64,000 bases of DNA from Chitinophaga eiseniae (GTDB lineage: Bacteria; Bacteroidota; Bacteroidia; Chitinophagales; Chitinophagaceae): positions 1,762,651-1,826,650 of the forward strand of contig NZ_FUWZ01000002.1 in NCBI RefSeq assembly GCF_900167135.1, written 5' to 3'. The notes beneath the pieces were generated by a model. The model worked only from the letters and a program-made list of their open reading frames with translations. It had not been told where the DNA came from and ran no database searches. Below are positions 41,406 through 50,984 of this stretch, piece by piece; position 1 is the first letter of the stretch, and every line of letters starts with the position of its first letter. The position numbers and the translations under genes are program-made.

Positions 41406-44400
41406 ATGTCATATACACCACAACATAAGGTCCGTATCGTAACTGCAGCAGCATTGTTCGACGGGCATGACGCCGCTATCAATATCATGCGGCGTATCAT
41501 GCAGGCCAAAGGCGCCGAAGTGATCCACCTGGGGCATAACCGTTCTGCTGCGGAGATAGTAGACTGTGCGGTCCAGGAAGACGCGCAGGGAATAGCCATC
41601 ACCTCCTACCAGGGCGGGCACGTGGAATTTTTTAAATACATGTATGACCTGCTGCAGGAGAAAGACTGCGGCCATATTAAAATCTTCGGCGGCGGCGGCG
41701 GCACCATCCTGCCTGCGGAAATCGAAGAACTGCACGCTTACGGCATAGCCCGGCTTTATTCTCCGGATGACGGTCGTCAGATGGGCCTTGAAGGCATGAT
41801 CGAAGACCTGATCCGCCAGTGCGATACGGCCGTCACCCCGCTAAGCAGCGGCAGTAGTGTGGAAGACATCCCGCAGCTGAAAAAAAGCAAAAACCCGAAA
41901 ATCATCGCCCGGGCGATCAGCCTCGCGGAAAACGACCTGCCGGTAGCGCTGCTGAGCGGCGTTAAAGCGCACAAAGCCGTGACCGTAGATGCAGACGCAG
42001 GCACACATATTACCAGCACACCGGACAGTACCTCCCCGGTACTGGGCATCACCGGCACCGGCGGCGCGGGTAAAAGCAGCGTGACGGATGAGCTGGTACG
42101 CCGTTACCTCACGCATTTTTCCGATAAAACAGTGGCCGTCATCTCGGTAGACCCCTCCAAGAAAAAGACGGGCGGCGCCCTGCTGGGCGACCGTATCCGG
42201 ATGAACGCCATCCACCATCCGCGGGCTTATATGCGCTCCCTCGCCACCCGCGAAAGCGATAAAGCCATCAGCGAACATATCCAGGAAGCCATCGACATCT
42301 GCAAGCTGGCAGGGTTCGACTTTATCATCCTCGAAACATCCGGTATCGGTCAGAGCGACACCGCCATCACCGACTACTGCGACGTGTCCCTCTACGTGAT
42401 GACGCCCGAGTACGGCGCCGCCTCCCAGCTGGAGAAAATCAACATGCTGGACTACGCCGATGTGATCGCCATCAACAAGTTCGATAAAGCCGGCGCCCTC
42501 GACGCCCTGCACGATGTACGCAAACAATATAAACGTAACCACACCCTGTGGACGGCGAAAGACGAAGAACTGCCGGTAGTAGGCTCCATTGCCTCCCAGT
42601 TCAACGATGCAGGCATCAATCTCCTCTTTGAAAGAGTGATGGAAAAAGTAGTGGAGAAAACCGGCGCCCCCTTCGGCCCCATGGCCCATGAAAGCCTGAA
42701 GTCCACCACCACCAAATCCCAGATCATTCCACCGGCAAGGGTGCGTTACCTGGCAGAAATCAGCGAAGCTATCGCCGACTACAGCAAATGGGTGGATGAA
42801 CAATGTAAGATTGCCACACAGCTCTACCAGATAGCAGGCGTCATCAATATAGACGCTTCCAAAGCGCCGCTGCTGGCCGATATACAAACCAAACTCACTG
42901 AGGCGCTGCATCCGGAATGCAAAAAACTGGTGGACGAATGGCCGGCATTGCTGAAAAAATATGCCGCCGATAACTATGAATTCCAGGTAAGGGATAAAGT
43001 GATCAAATTACCACTGTTCACCGAAAGCCTTAGCCATAGCCGTATCCCGAAGGTCAGTCTGCCTAAGTACAACGACTGGGGCGATATCCTGCGGTGGCAG
43101 CTCACTGAAAACCTGCCGGGAGAGTTCCCTTATGCAGCTGGTGTATTCCCGCTCAAACGGGAAGGAGAAGATCCTACCCGTATGTTTGCCGGGGAAGGCG
43201 GCCCGGAAAGGACCAACAAACGTTTCCACTACGTATCGCTCGATCAGCCGGCAAAACGCCTGTCTACCGCGTTCGACAGCGTGACGCTCTATGGGGAAGA
43301 TCCGGCGGTCCGCCCGGACATCTACGGAAAAATCGGTAACTCCGGCGTAAGCATCGCCACCGTAGACGACGCCAAAAAACTGTACAGCGGCTTTGATCTC
43401 TGTGATCCGAAAACATCGGTGTCCATGACGATCAACGGCCCGGCGCCGATCCTCCTGGCTTTCTTCATGAACGCTGCTATCGACCAGCAGTGCGAAAAAT
43501 ATATCCGCGAAAACGGCCTGACAGAACAGGTACAGGCTACCATCCGCGAGAAATTCAAAGATCACCCGCTGCCACACTACAACGGCGACCTGCCGGCAGG
43601 CAACGACGGTCTCGGCCTCCATCTGCTCGGTATCTCCGGTGAAGAAGTGCTGCCCCGCGAGGTGTATGAGAAAATCCGCGCCCACGCGCTCAGCACCGTA
43701 CGCGGTACCGTTCAGGCAGACATCCTGAAAGAAGACCAGGCGCAAAACACCTGTATCTTCTCCACAGAATTCGCCCTGAAACTCATGGGCGACGTGCAGG
43801 AATATTTCATCACGCAGAAAGTCCGCAACTTTTATTCTGTCAGCATTTCAGGCTACCACATCGCCGAAGCCGGCGCTAATCCCATCACCCAGCTGGCCTT
43901 CACGCTGGCCAACGGTTTCACCTATGTGGAATACTACCTGAGCCGCGGCATGCATATCGACGACTTTGCGCCTAACCTGTCTTTCTTCTTCAGTAACGGC
44001 ATGGACCCCGAATATGCAGTGATAGGCCGCGTGGCGCGCCGCATCTGGGCCAAGGCCATCAAATACAAATACAAAGGCAACGACCGCTCCCAGAAGCTGA
44101 AATACCATATCCAGACTTCCGGCAGAAGCCTTCACGCGCAGGAGATAGACTTCAACGATATCCGTACCACGCTGCAGGCGCTGTATGCTATCTACGACAA
44201 CTGTAACTCCCTCCATACCAACGCCTACGATGAGGCTATCACCACGCCCACAGAAGAAAGCGTGAGAAGGGCCATGGCCATACAGCTTATCATCAACCGC
44301 GAACTGGGTACCGCGAAAAACGAAAACCCGGTACAGGGCTCTTTCTTCATCGAAGAACTGACCGATCTCGTGGAAGAAGCCGTGCTGGCTGAATTTGAGC

Positions 44401-44801
44401 GTATCACCGAACGCGGTGGCGTACTCGGCGCCATGGAGAGGATGTACCAGCGGAATAAAATCCAGGAAGAAAGCCTGTACTACGAATCTCTGAAACATAC
44501 CGGCGAATACCCGATCGTAGGGGTGAACACCTTCCTGAATAAAAATGGTTCGCCTACCATCATTCCCGCAGAGGTGATCCGCTCTACCACAGAAGAGAAA
44601 GACTTCCAGATCAAAACACTGGACGCCTTCCGTCACCGCCATCAGCATAAAAGCGCCGCTGCGCTGAAACAGCTGCAACAGGTGGCCGTCAATAACGGCA
44701 ACCTTTTCGCTGAACTGATGAACACGGTGAAACACTGCTCCCTCGGCGAGATTACCCATGCATTATATGAAGTGGGAGGCCAGTACCGCCGAAACATGTA
44801 A
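41406..44801 (+). CDS. icmF: Fused isobutyryl-CoA mutase IcmF (B12-dependent)
   Basis: A 1131-residue fusion. The B12-binding domain (about 8-145) carries DGHDAA at 19-24, with the lower-ligand His21 and the LGH loop. The MeaB-like G-protein chaperone has P-loop GTGGAGKS at 217-224 and INKFDKA near 355-361. The mutase TIM barrel runs from about 560 to the end. Two specificity positions distinguish it from methylmalonyl-CoA mutase: Phe581 (GVFP) and Gln780 (KEDQAQNTCIFS, aligned to the mutase Arg that binds the methylmalonyl carboxylate). Both fit isobutyryl/n-butyryl-CoA interconversion. The G domain protects the cobalamin-loaded enzyme. It stands alone. Confidence 0.93.
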   Translation: MSYTPQHKVRIVTAAALFDGHDAAINIMRRIMQAKGAEVIHLGHNRSAAEIVDCAVQEDAQGIAITSYQGGHVEFFKYMYDLLQEKDCGHIKIFGGGGGTILPAEIEELHAYGIARLYSPDDGRQMGLEGMIEDLIRQCDTAVTPLSSGSSVEDIPQLKKSKNPKIIARAISLAENDLPVALLSGVKAHKAVTVDADAGTHITSTPDSTSPVLGITGTGGAGKSSVTDELVRRYLTHFSDKTVAVISVDPSKKKTGGALLGDRIRMNAIHHPRAYMRSLATRESDKAISEHIQEAIDICKLAGFDFIILETSGIGQSDTAITDYCDVSLYVMTPEYGAASQLEKINMLDYADVIAINKFDKAGALDALHDVRKQYKRNHTLWTAKDEELPVVGSIASQFNDAGINLLFERVMEKVVEKTGAPFGPMAHESLKSTTTKSQIIPPARVRYLAEISEAIADYSKWVDEQCKIATQLYQIAGVINIDASKAPLLADIQTKLTEALHPECKKLVDEWPALLKKYAADNYEFQVRDKVIKLPLFTESLSHSRIPKVSLPKYNDWGDILRWQLTENLPGEFPYAAGVFPLKREGEDPTRMFAGEGGPERTNKRFHYVSLDQPAKRLSTAFDSVTLYGEDPAVRPDIYGKIGNSGVSIATVDDAKKLYSGFDLCDPKTSVSMTINGPAPILLAFFMNAAIDQQCEKYIRENGLTEQVQATIREKFKDHPLPHYNGDLPAGNDGLGLHLLGISGEEVLPREVYEKIRAHALSTVRGTVQADILKEDQAQNTCIFSTEFALKLMGDVQEYFITQKVRNFYSVSISGYHIAEAGANPITQLAFTLANGFTYVEYYLSRGMHIDDFAPNLSFFFSNGMDPEYAVIGRVARRIWAKAIKYKYKGNDRSQKLKYHIQTSGRSLHAQEIDFNDIRTTLQALYAIYDNCNSLHTNAYDEAITTPTEESVRRAMAIQLIINRELGTAKNENPVQGSFFIEELTDLVEEAVLAEFERITERGGVLGAMERMYQRNKIQEESLYYESLKHTGEYPIVGVNTFLNKNGSPTIIPAEVIRSTTEEKDFQIKTLDAFRHRHQHKSAAALKQLQQVAVNNGNLFAELMNTVKHCSLGEITHALYEVGGQYRRNM

Positions 44802-44865
44802 CTATGATGTCCATGATTTTTGCTGATTCGCCTGATGAGCGGAGATAAAAAGAAAAACAATCATT
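44802..44865 (+). repeat. Degenerate repeat directly after the icmF stop codon (copy 2)
   Basis: The bases after the TAA read CTATGATGTCCATGATTTTT and continue TGCTGATT, closely matching copy 1 after the LysE stop (3428 on). It then runs into AAAAAGAAAAACAATCATTG. A terminator follows at 44874. Confidence 0.5.
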
Positions 44866-44873
44866 GATTTATA

Positions 44874-44909
44874 AAGATGGGCCGGCCTTTGGGTCGGCCC
44901 GTCTTTTTT
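44874..44909 (+). terminator. Terminator after icmF
   Basis: Stem AGATGGGCCG against CGGCCCGTCT (one G-T pair) with a GC-rich loop and a T6 run. Confidence 0.8.
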
Positions 44910-45050
44910 GGAGGGGCTATCCCATAACACCCTGGCTGCGGGAAATGTTATATTAGTATTATTAATGCAGGGGCTATTGTTTTGCGCTGGGTGACTGTTC
45001 TATTTTTATCAGCTTATTGGTTAATTGTCAGCACAATATCAGACATGCAT

Positions 45051-47480
45051 ATGAAAAAAATAATTTTCAGTGCGCTGTTACTGGCCGGGTTACAGGCCAC
45101 AGCACAAACAACAGATACCGTAGCCGCACGGATAGTATTGCCCAATGGATGGGCACTTACGCCGGCCGGCCATTCCCTGCCGCTGGGCGATCTGCCCCTG
45201 AATATGATGCTCTCCGGCTCCGGAAAGTACCTGGCGGTAAACAACAACGGCCAAAGCAAACACACCCTGCAACTGATAGACGCCCGGCAGGAAATACTGC
45301 TGGATGAAGTGGTTATCCCCAGGTCATGGTACGGGCTGGCCTTCAGCAAAGACGAAAAGACACTCTACGCTTCAGGCGCCAACGATAACGTAGTGCGGGA
45401 ATACCAGCTGCGGAACAATAAACTGGTGGCGACAGACAGTATCCGTCTCGGGGCTGCCTGGCCTAAAGAAAAAATATGTCCTACAGGAATGGCCCTGGAC
45501 CATTCACGTAACCGGCTATACGTAGTAACAAAAGAGGATAGCAGTCTTTACCTGCTGGACCTGTCCATCAAAAAGGTCATACAGCGGATACCCCTGACAG
45601 CAGAGGCTTTTACCTGCCTGCTGTCTAAGGACAATAAAACGCTGTACATCTCCCTCTGGGGAGGAGACGCTATCGCAGTATATGATATTGCCGCTGGTAA
45701 AATTGTACAGGAGATTAAAACAGGTAGTCATCCTAATGAAATTATCTTATCAAAAAACGGGAAATACCTGTATGTGGCAAATGCCAACGATAACTCGGTA
45801 GCTGTTATTACCACTGCCGATGGTAAAGTGATAGAAAACCTGCATGCCGCACTTTATCCGGATGCGCCTACCGGTTCCACTACCAACGGGCTCGCGCTGT
45901 CTGAAGACAATAAAACACTATACATCGCGAATGCAGACAACAACTGTCTCGCTGTATTCGATGTGGCCCACCCCGGTAAAAGCCATGCAGAAGGGTTTAT
46001 CCCGGTAGGCTGGTATCCCACCTGTGTACGGGTGAGCGGCAAGAAGGTGCTGGTAGCCAACGGTAAGGGTTTTACTTCGATGGCGAACCCGGAAGGACCT
46101 AACCCTGTCAGTCGCAAAGATGCCAGTGGGTCGCATCAGGCCAATACCCGTAAAGACCGTCCTGTACAATACATCGCCGGGCTGTTTAAAGGCACGTTGT
46201 CTATCTTCCGGGAACCGGGGGAAAAGGTACTGGAACAATGGTCTAAAATAGTGTACGACAATACTCCCTATACCAAAGAGAAGGAGCTGCGCGCTCCCGG
46301 CGAAAAAGGCAATCCTGTTCCCCGGGAGGCGGGGCAACCTTCACCTATCAAATACGTGTTTTACGTAGTCAAGGAAAACCGGACTTATGACCAGGTGCTG
46401 GGTGATATCAAGGAAGGCAATGGTGATAGCAGTCTCTGTATTTTCCCTGAGCGGATCACGCCCAATCAGCATAAGCTGGTGCGGGACTATGTGCTGCTTG
46501 ATAATTTTTATGTGGATGCAGAAGTAAGCGCCGATGGTCATAACTGGAGCATGGCGGCTTATGCTACCGATTATACCGAAAAGACGTGGCCTACCAGTTA
46601 TGGCGGGAGAGGTGGCACTTATGACTACGAAGGCAGCCGCAGAATCGCCTACCCTAAAAAGGGGTTTATCTGGGACTATTGCCGCCGGGCGGGCGTGAGC
46701 TTCCGCAGCTACGGCGAGTTCACCGGTGAAAAGTCTGCTACGCTGAAAACGCTGGAGGGGCACTATTGCAAGGATTATCCGCCATACAACCTGAGCATCC
46801 TGGATGTGGACCGCCAGCAAATCTGGCAGCGAGACTTCGATTCACTGCTGGCGGCAGATGCGGTGCCCCGCTTTAACACCATCCGGCTGGGCAACGACCA
46901 TACCAGTGGTATGCGGAAAGGCGCCTATTCGCCCTATGCTGCCGTGGCGGACAACGATCTGGCGGTAGGTAAGCTGGTGGAATATATTTCCCACAGCCGT
47001 ATCTGGAATGAAAGCGCCATTTTTATCCTGGAAGACGATGCCCAGAACGGCCCTGACCATGTCGATGCCCATCGTTCCACTGCTTATGTGATCAGTCCTT
47101 ATGTCAAGCGGAATACCGTGAACCATACCATGTACTCTACCTCCGGGATGCTGCGGACCATGGAGCTGATCCTGGGACTGCCCCCCATGAGCCAGTATGA
47201 TGCCGCTGCCACGCCTATGTGGGAGCTGTTTACCGCTACGCCCGACCTGGCGCCTTATGTAGCGCTGCAGGCCAATGTGGATATCCGCGAGCGGAATACC
47301 GCCTGGAATGAGAGCGCCCGCCGCTCTGCTGCTTTTGATCTCTCCCATGAAGACAGGGTGCCAGACCTGGAGCTGAACGAAGTGGTGTGGAAGGCCGTCC
47401 GTGGCGAAAATGCGGTGATGCCGGCGCCCCGGCGGAGCGCCTTTGTGAAGCTGCAGGAGAAGGAAGAGGACGACGATTGA
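45051..47480 (+). CDS. YncE-type beta-propeller fused to an alkaline phosphatase-like phosphoesterase
   Basis: An 809-residue exported protein. Signal peptide (MKKIIFSALLLAGLQATAQ); a seven-blade propeller about 40-420 made of YVANANDNSVAVIT-type YVTN repeats; then a phosphoesterase domain of the phospholipase C/acid phosphatase group from about 440 (YVFYVVKENRTYDQVLGDI, with VSADGHNWSMAA, FILEDDAQNGPDHVDAHRS). The ENRTYD and EDDAQNGPDHVDAHRS segments hold the metal-binding acidic and His residues. Its substrate is unknown. A GH125 gene follows 64 bases later. I chose the ATG at 45051; upstream ATGs would add a nonsecretory extension. Confidence 0.86.
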   Translation: MKKIIFSALLLAGLQATAQTTDTVAARIVLPNGWALTPAGHSLPLGDLPLNMMLSGSGKYLAVNNNGQSKHTLQLIDARQEILLDEVVIPRSWYGLAFSKDEKTLYASGANDNVVREYQLRNNKLVATDSIRLGAAWPKEKICPTGMALDHSRNRLYVVTKEDSSLYLLDLSIKKVIQRIPLTAEAFTCLLSKDNKTLYISLWGGDAIAVYDIAAGKIVQEIKTGSHPNEIILSKNGKYLYVANANDNSVAVITTADGKVIENLHAALYPDAPTGSTTNGLALSEDNKTLYIANADNNCLAVFDVAHPGKSHAEGFIPVGWYPTCVRVSGKKVLVANGKGFTSMANPEGPNPVSRKDASGSHQANTRKDRPVQYIAGLFKGTLSIFREPGEKVLEQWSKIVYDNTPYTKEKELRAPGEKGNPVPREAGQPSPIKYVFYVVKENRTYDQVLGDIKEGNGDSSLCIFPERITPNQHKLVRDYVLLDNFYVDAEVSADGHNWSMAAYATDYTEKTWPTSYGGRGGTYDYEGSRRIAYPKKGFIWDYCRRAGVSFRSYGEFTGEKSATLKTLEGHYCKDYPPYNLSILDVDRQQIWQRDFDSLLAADAVPRFNTIRLGNDHTSGMRKGAYSPYAAVADNDLAVGKLVEYISHSRIWNESAIFILEDDAQNGPDHVDAHRSTAYVISPYVKRNTVNHTMYSTSGMLRTMELILGLPPMSQYDAAATPMWELFTATPDLAPYVALQANVDIRERNTAWNESARRSAAFDLSHEDRVPDLELNEVVWKAVRGENAVMPAPRRSAFVKLQEKEEDDD

Positions 47481-47544
47481 TAAATCGATTAAGCAAATCC
47501 CGGAAACTTTTCTATTTTAGCCTTACTTAAATGTAATAAACAGT

Positions 47545-48975
47545 ATGGTAGCAAGGAGAGATTTTATCAGGAACAGCGCGCTGCTGGCAGGTGCTGTTGG
47601 TCTGGGGATGCCCAAGACCGTGTTGGGCTGGGATGGTTATTCTTCCCAACGTCCGCCGCTGGCGAAAAGAAAATTTACCAGCGACGCGGTAGAAAAGACA
47701 ATCACCAACGTTAAAAAACAGATTGCCGACAACAAACTGGCCTGGATGTTTGAGAACTGTTTCCCGAACACCCTTGATACCACTGTCAACTTCAAAACAA
47801 TGGAAGGCCGGCCCGACACGTTTGTGATCACCGGTGATATTAACGCTATGTGGCTGCGCGACTCTTCCGCGCAGGTGTGGCCTTATATTCCGCTCATTAA
47901 GGAAGATAAGAAGCTGGAGCAGATGGTGGCAGGGGTCATCAACCGTCAGGTGAAATGTATCCTGATAGACCCGTACGCCAATGCCTTCAACGACGGACCT
48001 ACCGGCAGCGAATGGGAAAAAGACCTGACAGACATGAAACCGGAGCTGCATGAGCGCAAATGGGAGATAGACTCGCTCTGCTATCCTGTACGCCTGGCAT
48101 ACCACTACTGGAAGCATGGCGGCGATACCGGCGTGTTTGATGCGAAATACAAGCAGTCGGCCCGGCTGATCGTTAAAACCTTTAAAGAACAACAACGTAA
48201 GGAAGACAAAGGTCCTTATAAGTTCCAGCGTGTCACCGCCTGGCAATCTGATACCGTTCCCAATTCCGGCTACGGTTCACCGATGTTGCCGGTAGGGCTG
48301 ATCGTTTCCATCTTCCGTCCTTCCGACGACGCTACGGTGTTTCCTTTCCTGATCCCGTCCAACATGTTTGCGGTGGTGTCCCTGCGGCAACTGGCGGAGA
48401 TCAGCACGGAGATCTATAAAGATGCCGCCTTTGCCAAAGAGTGCGCTGAACTGGCGGACGAAGTGGACCGCGCTATCAAAGCCTATGCGATCGTAGAACA
48501 CCCGTACCTGGGCAATATGTACGGATTTGAGGTGGATGGTTTCGGAAATCGTTTATTCATTGACGATACCAACGTACCGAGCCTGCTGTCTATCCCTTAC
48601 CTGGGCTATACCACTGCAGACGATCCGCTGTACCAGGCTTCCCGCCACTTTGTGTGGAGCAGTTTCCATCCGTGGTTCTACAAGGGTAAATATGGCGATG
48701 GTGTAGGCAGCCCGCATACGGGGGTAGACTATATCTGGCCGATGAGTATTATTATGAGGGCTTTGACCAGCCAAAGCAAAGAAGAAATCGCAGCATGCAT
48801 CAAAACACTGCGCAATACCGACGGTAACACAGGGTTCATTCATGAGTCCTATCACAAGGACGACCCTACGAAGTTTACCCGTAAGTGGTTTGCCTGGGCG
48901 TGCACCCTGTTCGGTGAACTTATCCTGAAGGTAAGCCAGGAGTATCCTGACCTGCTGAAACGGCAGTACGCCTGA
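47545..48975 (+). CDS. Glycoside hydrolase family 125 (exo-alpha-1,6-mannosidase type)
   Basis: A 476-residue protein with a twin-arginine-like signal (MVARRDFIRNSALLAGAVGL) and a GH125 (alpha/alpha)6 barrel. Family stretches include VITGDINAMWLRDSSAQVWPY near residues 93-113, ECAELADEVDRAI and GFIHESYHKDDPTKFTRKWF. The family releases alpha-1,6-linked mannose from glycans by inversion. The gene has no sugar-uptake or SusC/D partners here, so it may act on host- or fungus-derived mannan or on the cell's own glycans. It probably shares a transcript with the upstream phosphoesterase gene. Confidence 0.88.
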   Translation: MVARRDFIRNSALLAGAVGLGMPKTVLGWDGYSSQRPPLAKRKFTSDAVEKTITNVKKQIADNKLAWMFENCFPNTLDTTVNFKTMEGRPDTFVITGDINAMWLRDSSAQVWPYIPLIKEDKKLEQMVAGVINRQVKCILIDPYANAFNDGPTGSEWEKDLTDMKPELHERKWEIDSLCYPVRLAYHYWKHGGDTGVFDAKYKQSARLIVKTFKEQQRKEDKGPYKFQRVTAWQSDTVPNSGYGSPMLPVGLIVSIFRPSDDATVFPFLIPSNMFAVVSLRQLAEISTEIYKDAAFAKECAELADEVDRAIKAYAIVEHPYLGNMYGFEVDGFGNRLFIDDTNVPSLLSIPYLGYTTADDPLYQASRHFVWSSFHPWFYKGKYGDGVGSPHTGVDYIWPMSIIMRALTSQSKEEIAACIKTLRNTDGNTGFIHESYHKDDPTKFTRKWFAWACTLFGELILKVSQEYPDLLKRQYA

Positions 48976-49015
48976 TCATTTTTTTAGTTTATTATTTTTT
49001 TATGTTGATATTTGG

Positions 49016-49048
49016 AATGCAGCGGAGACGATCGTCTTCCGCTGCATT
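49016..49048 (+). terminator. Hairpin after the GH125 gene
   Basis: An 11 base-pair stem (AATGCAGCGGA against TCCGCTGCATT) with an 11-base self-complementary loop region. It lacks a good T-run, so termination efficiency is uncertain. Confidence 0.55.
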
Positions 49049-49069
49049 TCACTTTTAAAAATGTAAGTA

Positions 49070-50851
49070 ATGGAGCACCCTCATCTGTACCAGCAACGCA
49101 TCAACGACTTTCAACAGGCGATTGACAAGGAAAAGAAGCGGACAGCGCTGCTCTCCTGGTCCCGTTTGTTGAGTTTCCTGTTGATCATTGCCGGGGTGGT
49201 ATTTTACTTCCGTGAGGGAAGGGAAGGAGCGTGGTTGCTGGCCACGGCAGTGGGCGTGGTCGCTTTCGGTTTTTTCCTTAAAAGACATCATCGCTCGCAG
49301 CAACAGCTGGCGTTACTGAAAACATTGCTGGAGTTGAATAACAAGGAACTTCAGCAGGCTACTACCTGGAAGTCTTCCTTTGATGACGGTCATGAGTTCA
49401 TCGACGATCAGCATGATTATTCCGGTGACCTCGACGTGTTTGGCCCTGCTTCCATTTTTCAGTCGATCAACCGTACCGGCACCTTGTCCGGCAAACGGTT
49501 GCTGGCGGCGTCATTATCTGCGCCCATGCTGGATACCGCGCAGATCCTGGCTACACAGGAAGCGCTGAAGGTGCTGGCCCCGGAAACGGATTTCCGGCAG
49601 CATCTTACCGCCAATGCCATGCTGGCCAAAGAAGATGCCAGCGACCGCCGGGAACTGGCGCAGTGGCTGGATATGCCGTTTGCCTTTATACATAACCGGT
49701 TTATGGGCATCGCCCGGTGGCTGTTCCCGGCGTTAACCGTGGCAGCAATAGTGGCCGGCAGATATATCGGCCATTATTATTTTTTCATCGGGATGGTTAT
49801 GGTCAACTGGCTGATACTGCTGAGTATCCAGCCCAGGTTGCTGGAGCAGTATAAACTCATTTCGCAGAAGGAGCGGATACTGGAGAAGTTCGCCCTGTTA
49901 CTGGGCCTGATCCGTAAAGGCTCCTTTGAGCAGTCGGTGTTGCTGCGGCAGCAGCAGGAAACGGCGCGTGAGGCTGACGTGGCGTTGCATCAGCTGTCCC
50001 GCATCAGTTCCGCGTTTGACCAGCGGCTGAACCTGTTGGTGGGCGTTGCCCTTAATTCCCTGCTCTTGTATGATCTGCATTGTATTCTGCGGCTGGAGCG
50101 GTGGAAAGAGCAGCATAAAACGGCGGTGGACAAATGGATTGAAGTGATTGCGCAGCTGGAAGTGTGGAACAGCCTGGCCACTTTTGCGTTTAACCATCCG
50201 GGGTATGCCTATCCGCAACCACAGACGGAGCCGATGTTGCTGGAGGCGGAAGGGCTGGGGCATCCACTGATCCCTGAGCGTGAATCCGTTAAAAATGACG
50301 GGCAGGTTGGCCGGGATGCCAGTTTCCTGATCATTACCGGTTCCAACATGTCGGGCAAGAGCACCTTTCTGCGTAGCGTGGGTTCGAACCTGCTGCTGGC
50401 CATGTGCGGCGCGCCGGTATGTGCCGGCCGGCTGGTGTTTACGCCCATGCGTATTATGACCTCCATGCGGATCAAAGATTCTATCGCCAGCCATACCTCG
50501 TATTTCCAGGCAGAGTTGTTGCGGCTGCAGCATATCATTGTTCAGCTGAAAACAGGGGAGCGGGTATTTATCCTGCTGGATGAGATCCTGAAAGGCACCA
50601 ATTCGGAAGATAAGCTTTCCGGCTCCCGCAGCCTGATAGAGCATTTTCTGGCATATAACTGTCTGGGTATGATTGCCACGCATGACCTGGAGCTGGGCCA
50701 CCTCGAAGAAAATTATCCCAATAAAATCCGGAACTACTGTTTCGAAAGTACGATCCAGGACGATCACCTGTTTTTCGACTATCGTATCCGTCCGGGTATT
50801 GCGCGTAACAAAAACGCCACTTTCCTGATGAAACAGATGGAGATCATCTAG
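49070..50851 (+). CDS. Membrane-anchored MutS-like ATPase
   Basis: A 593-residue protein with a MutS core (domains III and V) but no mismatch-recognition domain. Four hydrophobic helices are visible in two pairs (about 28-46, 53-69, 212-230 and 233-252). The ATPase has Walker A GSNMSGKST at 424-432, signature MRIKDSIASHTSYFQAEL near 465-482, Walker B RVFILLDEILKGTNSEDK near 500-517 and ATHDLELG near 537-544. This variant is common in Bacteroidota and its role is unknown; the membrane anchors argue against replicative mismatch repair. It starts 94 bases after the GH125 gene. Confidence 0.85.
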   Translation: MEHPHLYQQRINDFQQAIDKEKKRTALLSWSRLLSFLLIIAGVVFYFREGREGAWLLATAVGVVAFGFFLKRHHRSQQQLALLKTLLELNNKELQQATTWKSSFDDGHEFIDDQHDYSGDLDVFGPASIFQSINRTGTLSGKRLLAASLSAPMLDTAQILATQEALKVLAPETDFRQHLTANAMLAKEDASDRRELAQWLDMPFAFIHNRFMGIARWLFPALTVAAIVAGRYIGHYYFFIGMVMVNWLILLSIQPRLLEQYKLISQKERILEKFALLLGLIRKGSFEQSVLLRQQQETAREADVALHQLSRISSAFDQRLNLLVGVALNSLLLYDLHCILRLERWKEQHKTAVDKWIEVIAQLEVWNSLATFAFNHPGYAYPQPQTEPMLLEAEGLGHPLIPERESVKNDGQVGRDASFLIITGSNMSGKSTFLRSVGSNLLLAMCGAPVCAGRLVFTPMRIMTSMRIKDSIASHTSYFQAELLRLQHIIVQLKTGERVFILLDEILKGTNSEDKLSGSRSLIEHFLAYNCLGMIATHDLELGHLEENYPNKIRNYCFESTIQDDHLFFDYRIRPGIARNKNATFLMKQMEII

Positions 50852-50982
50852 ATTTTGATATTTTATTATTTTGATATTTTGTTATTTGATTGATCCCATT
50901 GGGAGTCAGGCATTCATCAAATAATAAAATAGCTAAATAATGAAATGACAAAATATTTAGTATTTTTACTAAAATATTTAGT
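50851..50982. repeat. GATATTTT-type repeat and palindromic promoter region before the radical SAM gene
   Basis: ATTTTGATATTTTATTATTT-type units touch the MutS-like stop codon and are partly complementary to AAATAATAAAATAGC and AATGAAATGACAAAAT further on. At 50950-50982 two AAAATATTTAGT copies flank TATTTTTACT, forming an imperfect palindrome TTTAGTA...TACTAAA just before the ATG at 50985, a likely operator. Confidence 0.55.
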
Positions 50983-50984
50983 GT

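Noticed and set aside
41841..42911. Long frame antisense to icmF
   Set aside because: It is a shadow of the well-conserved IcmF coding sequence, with no recognisable domain.
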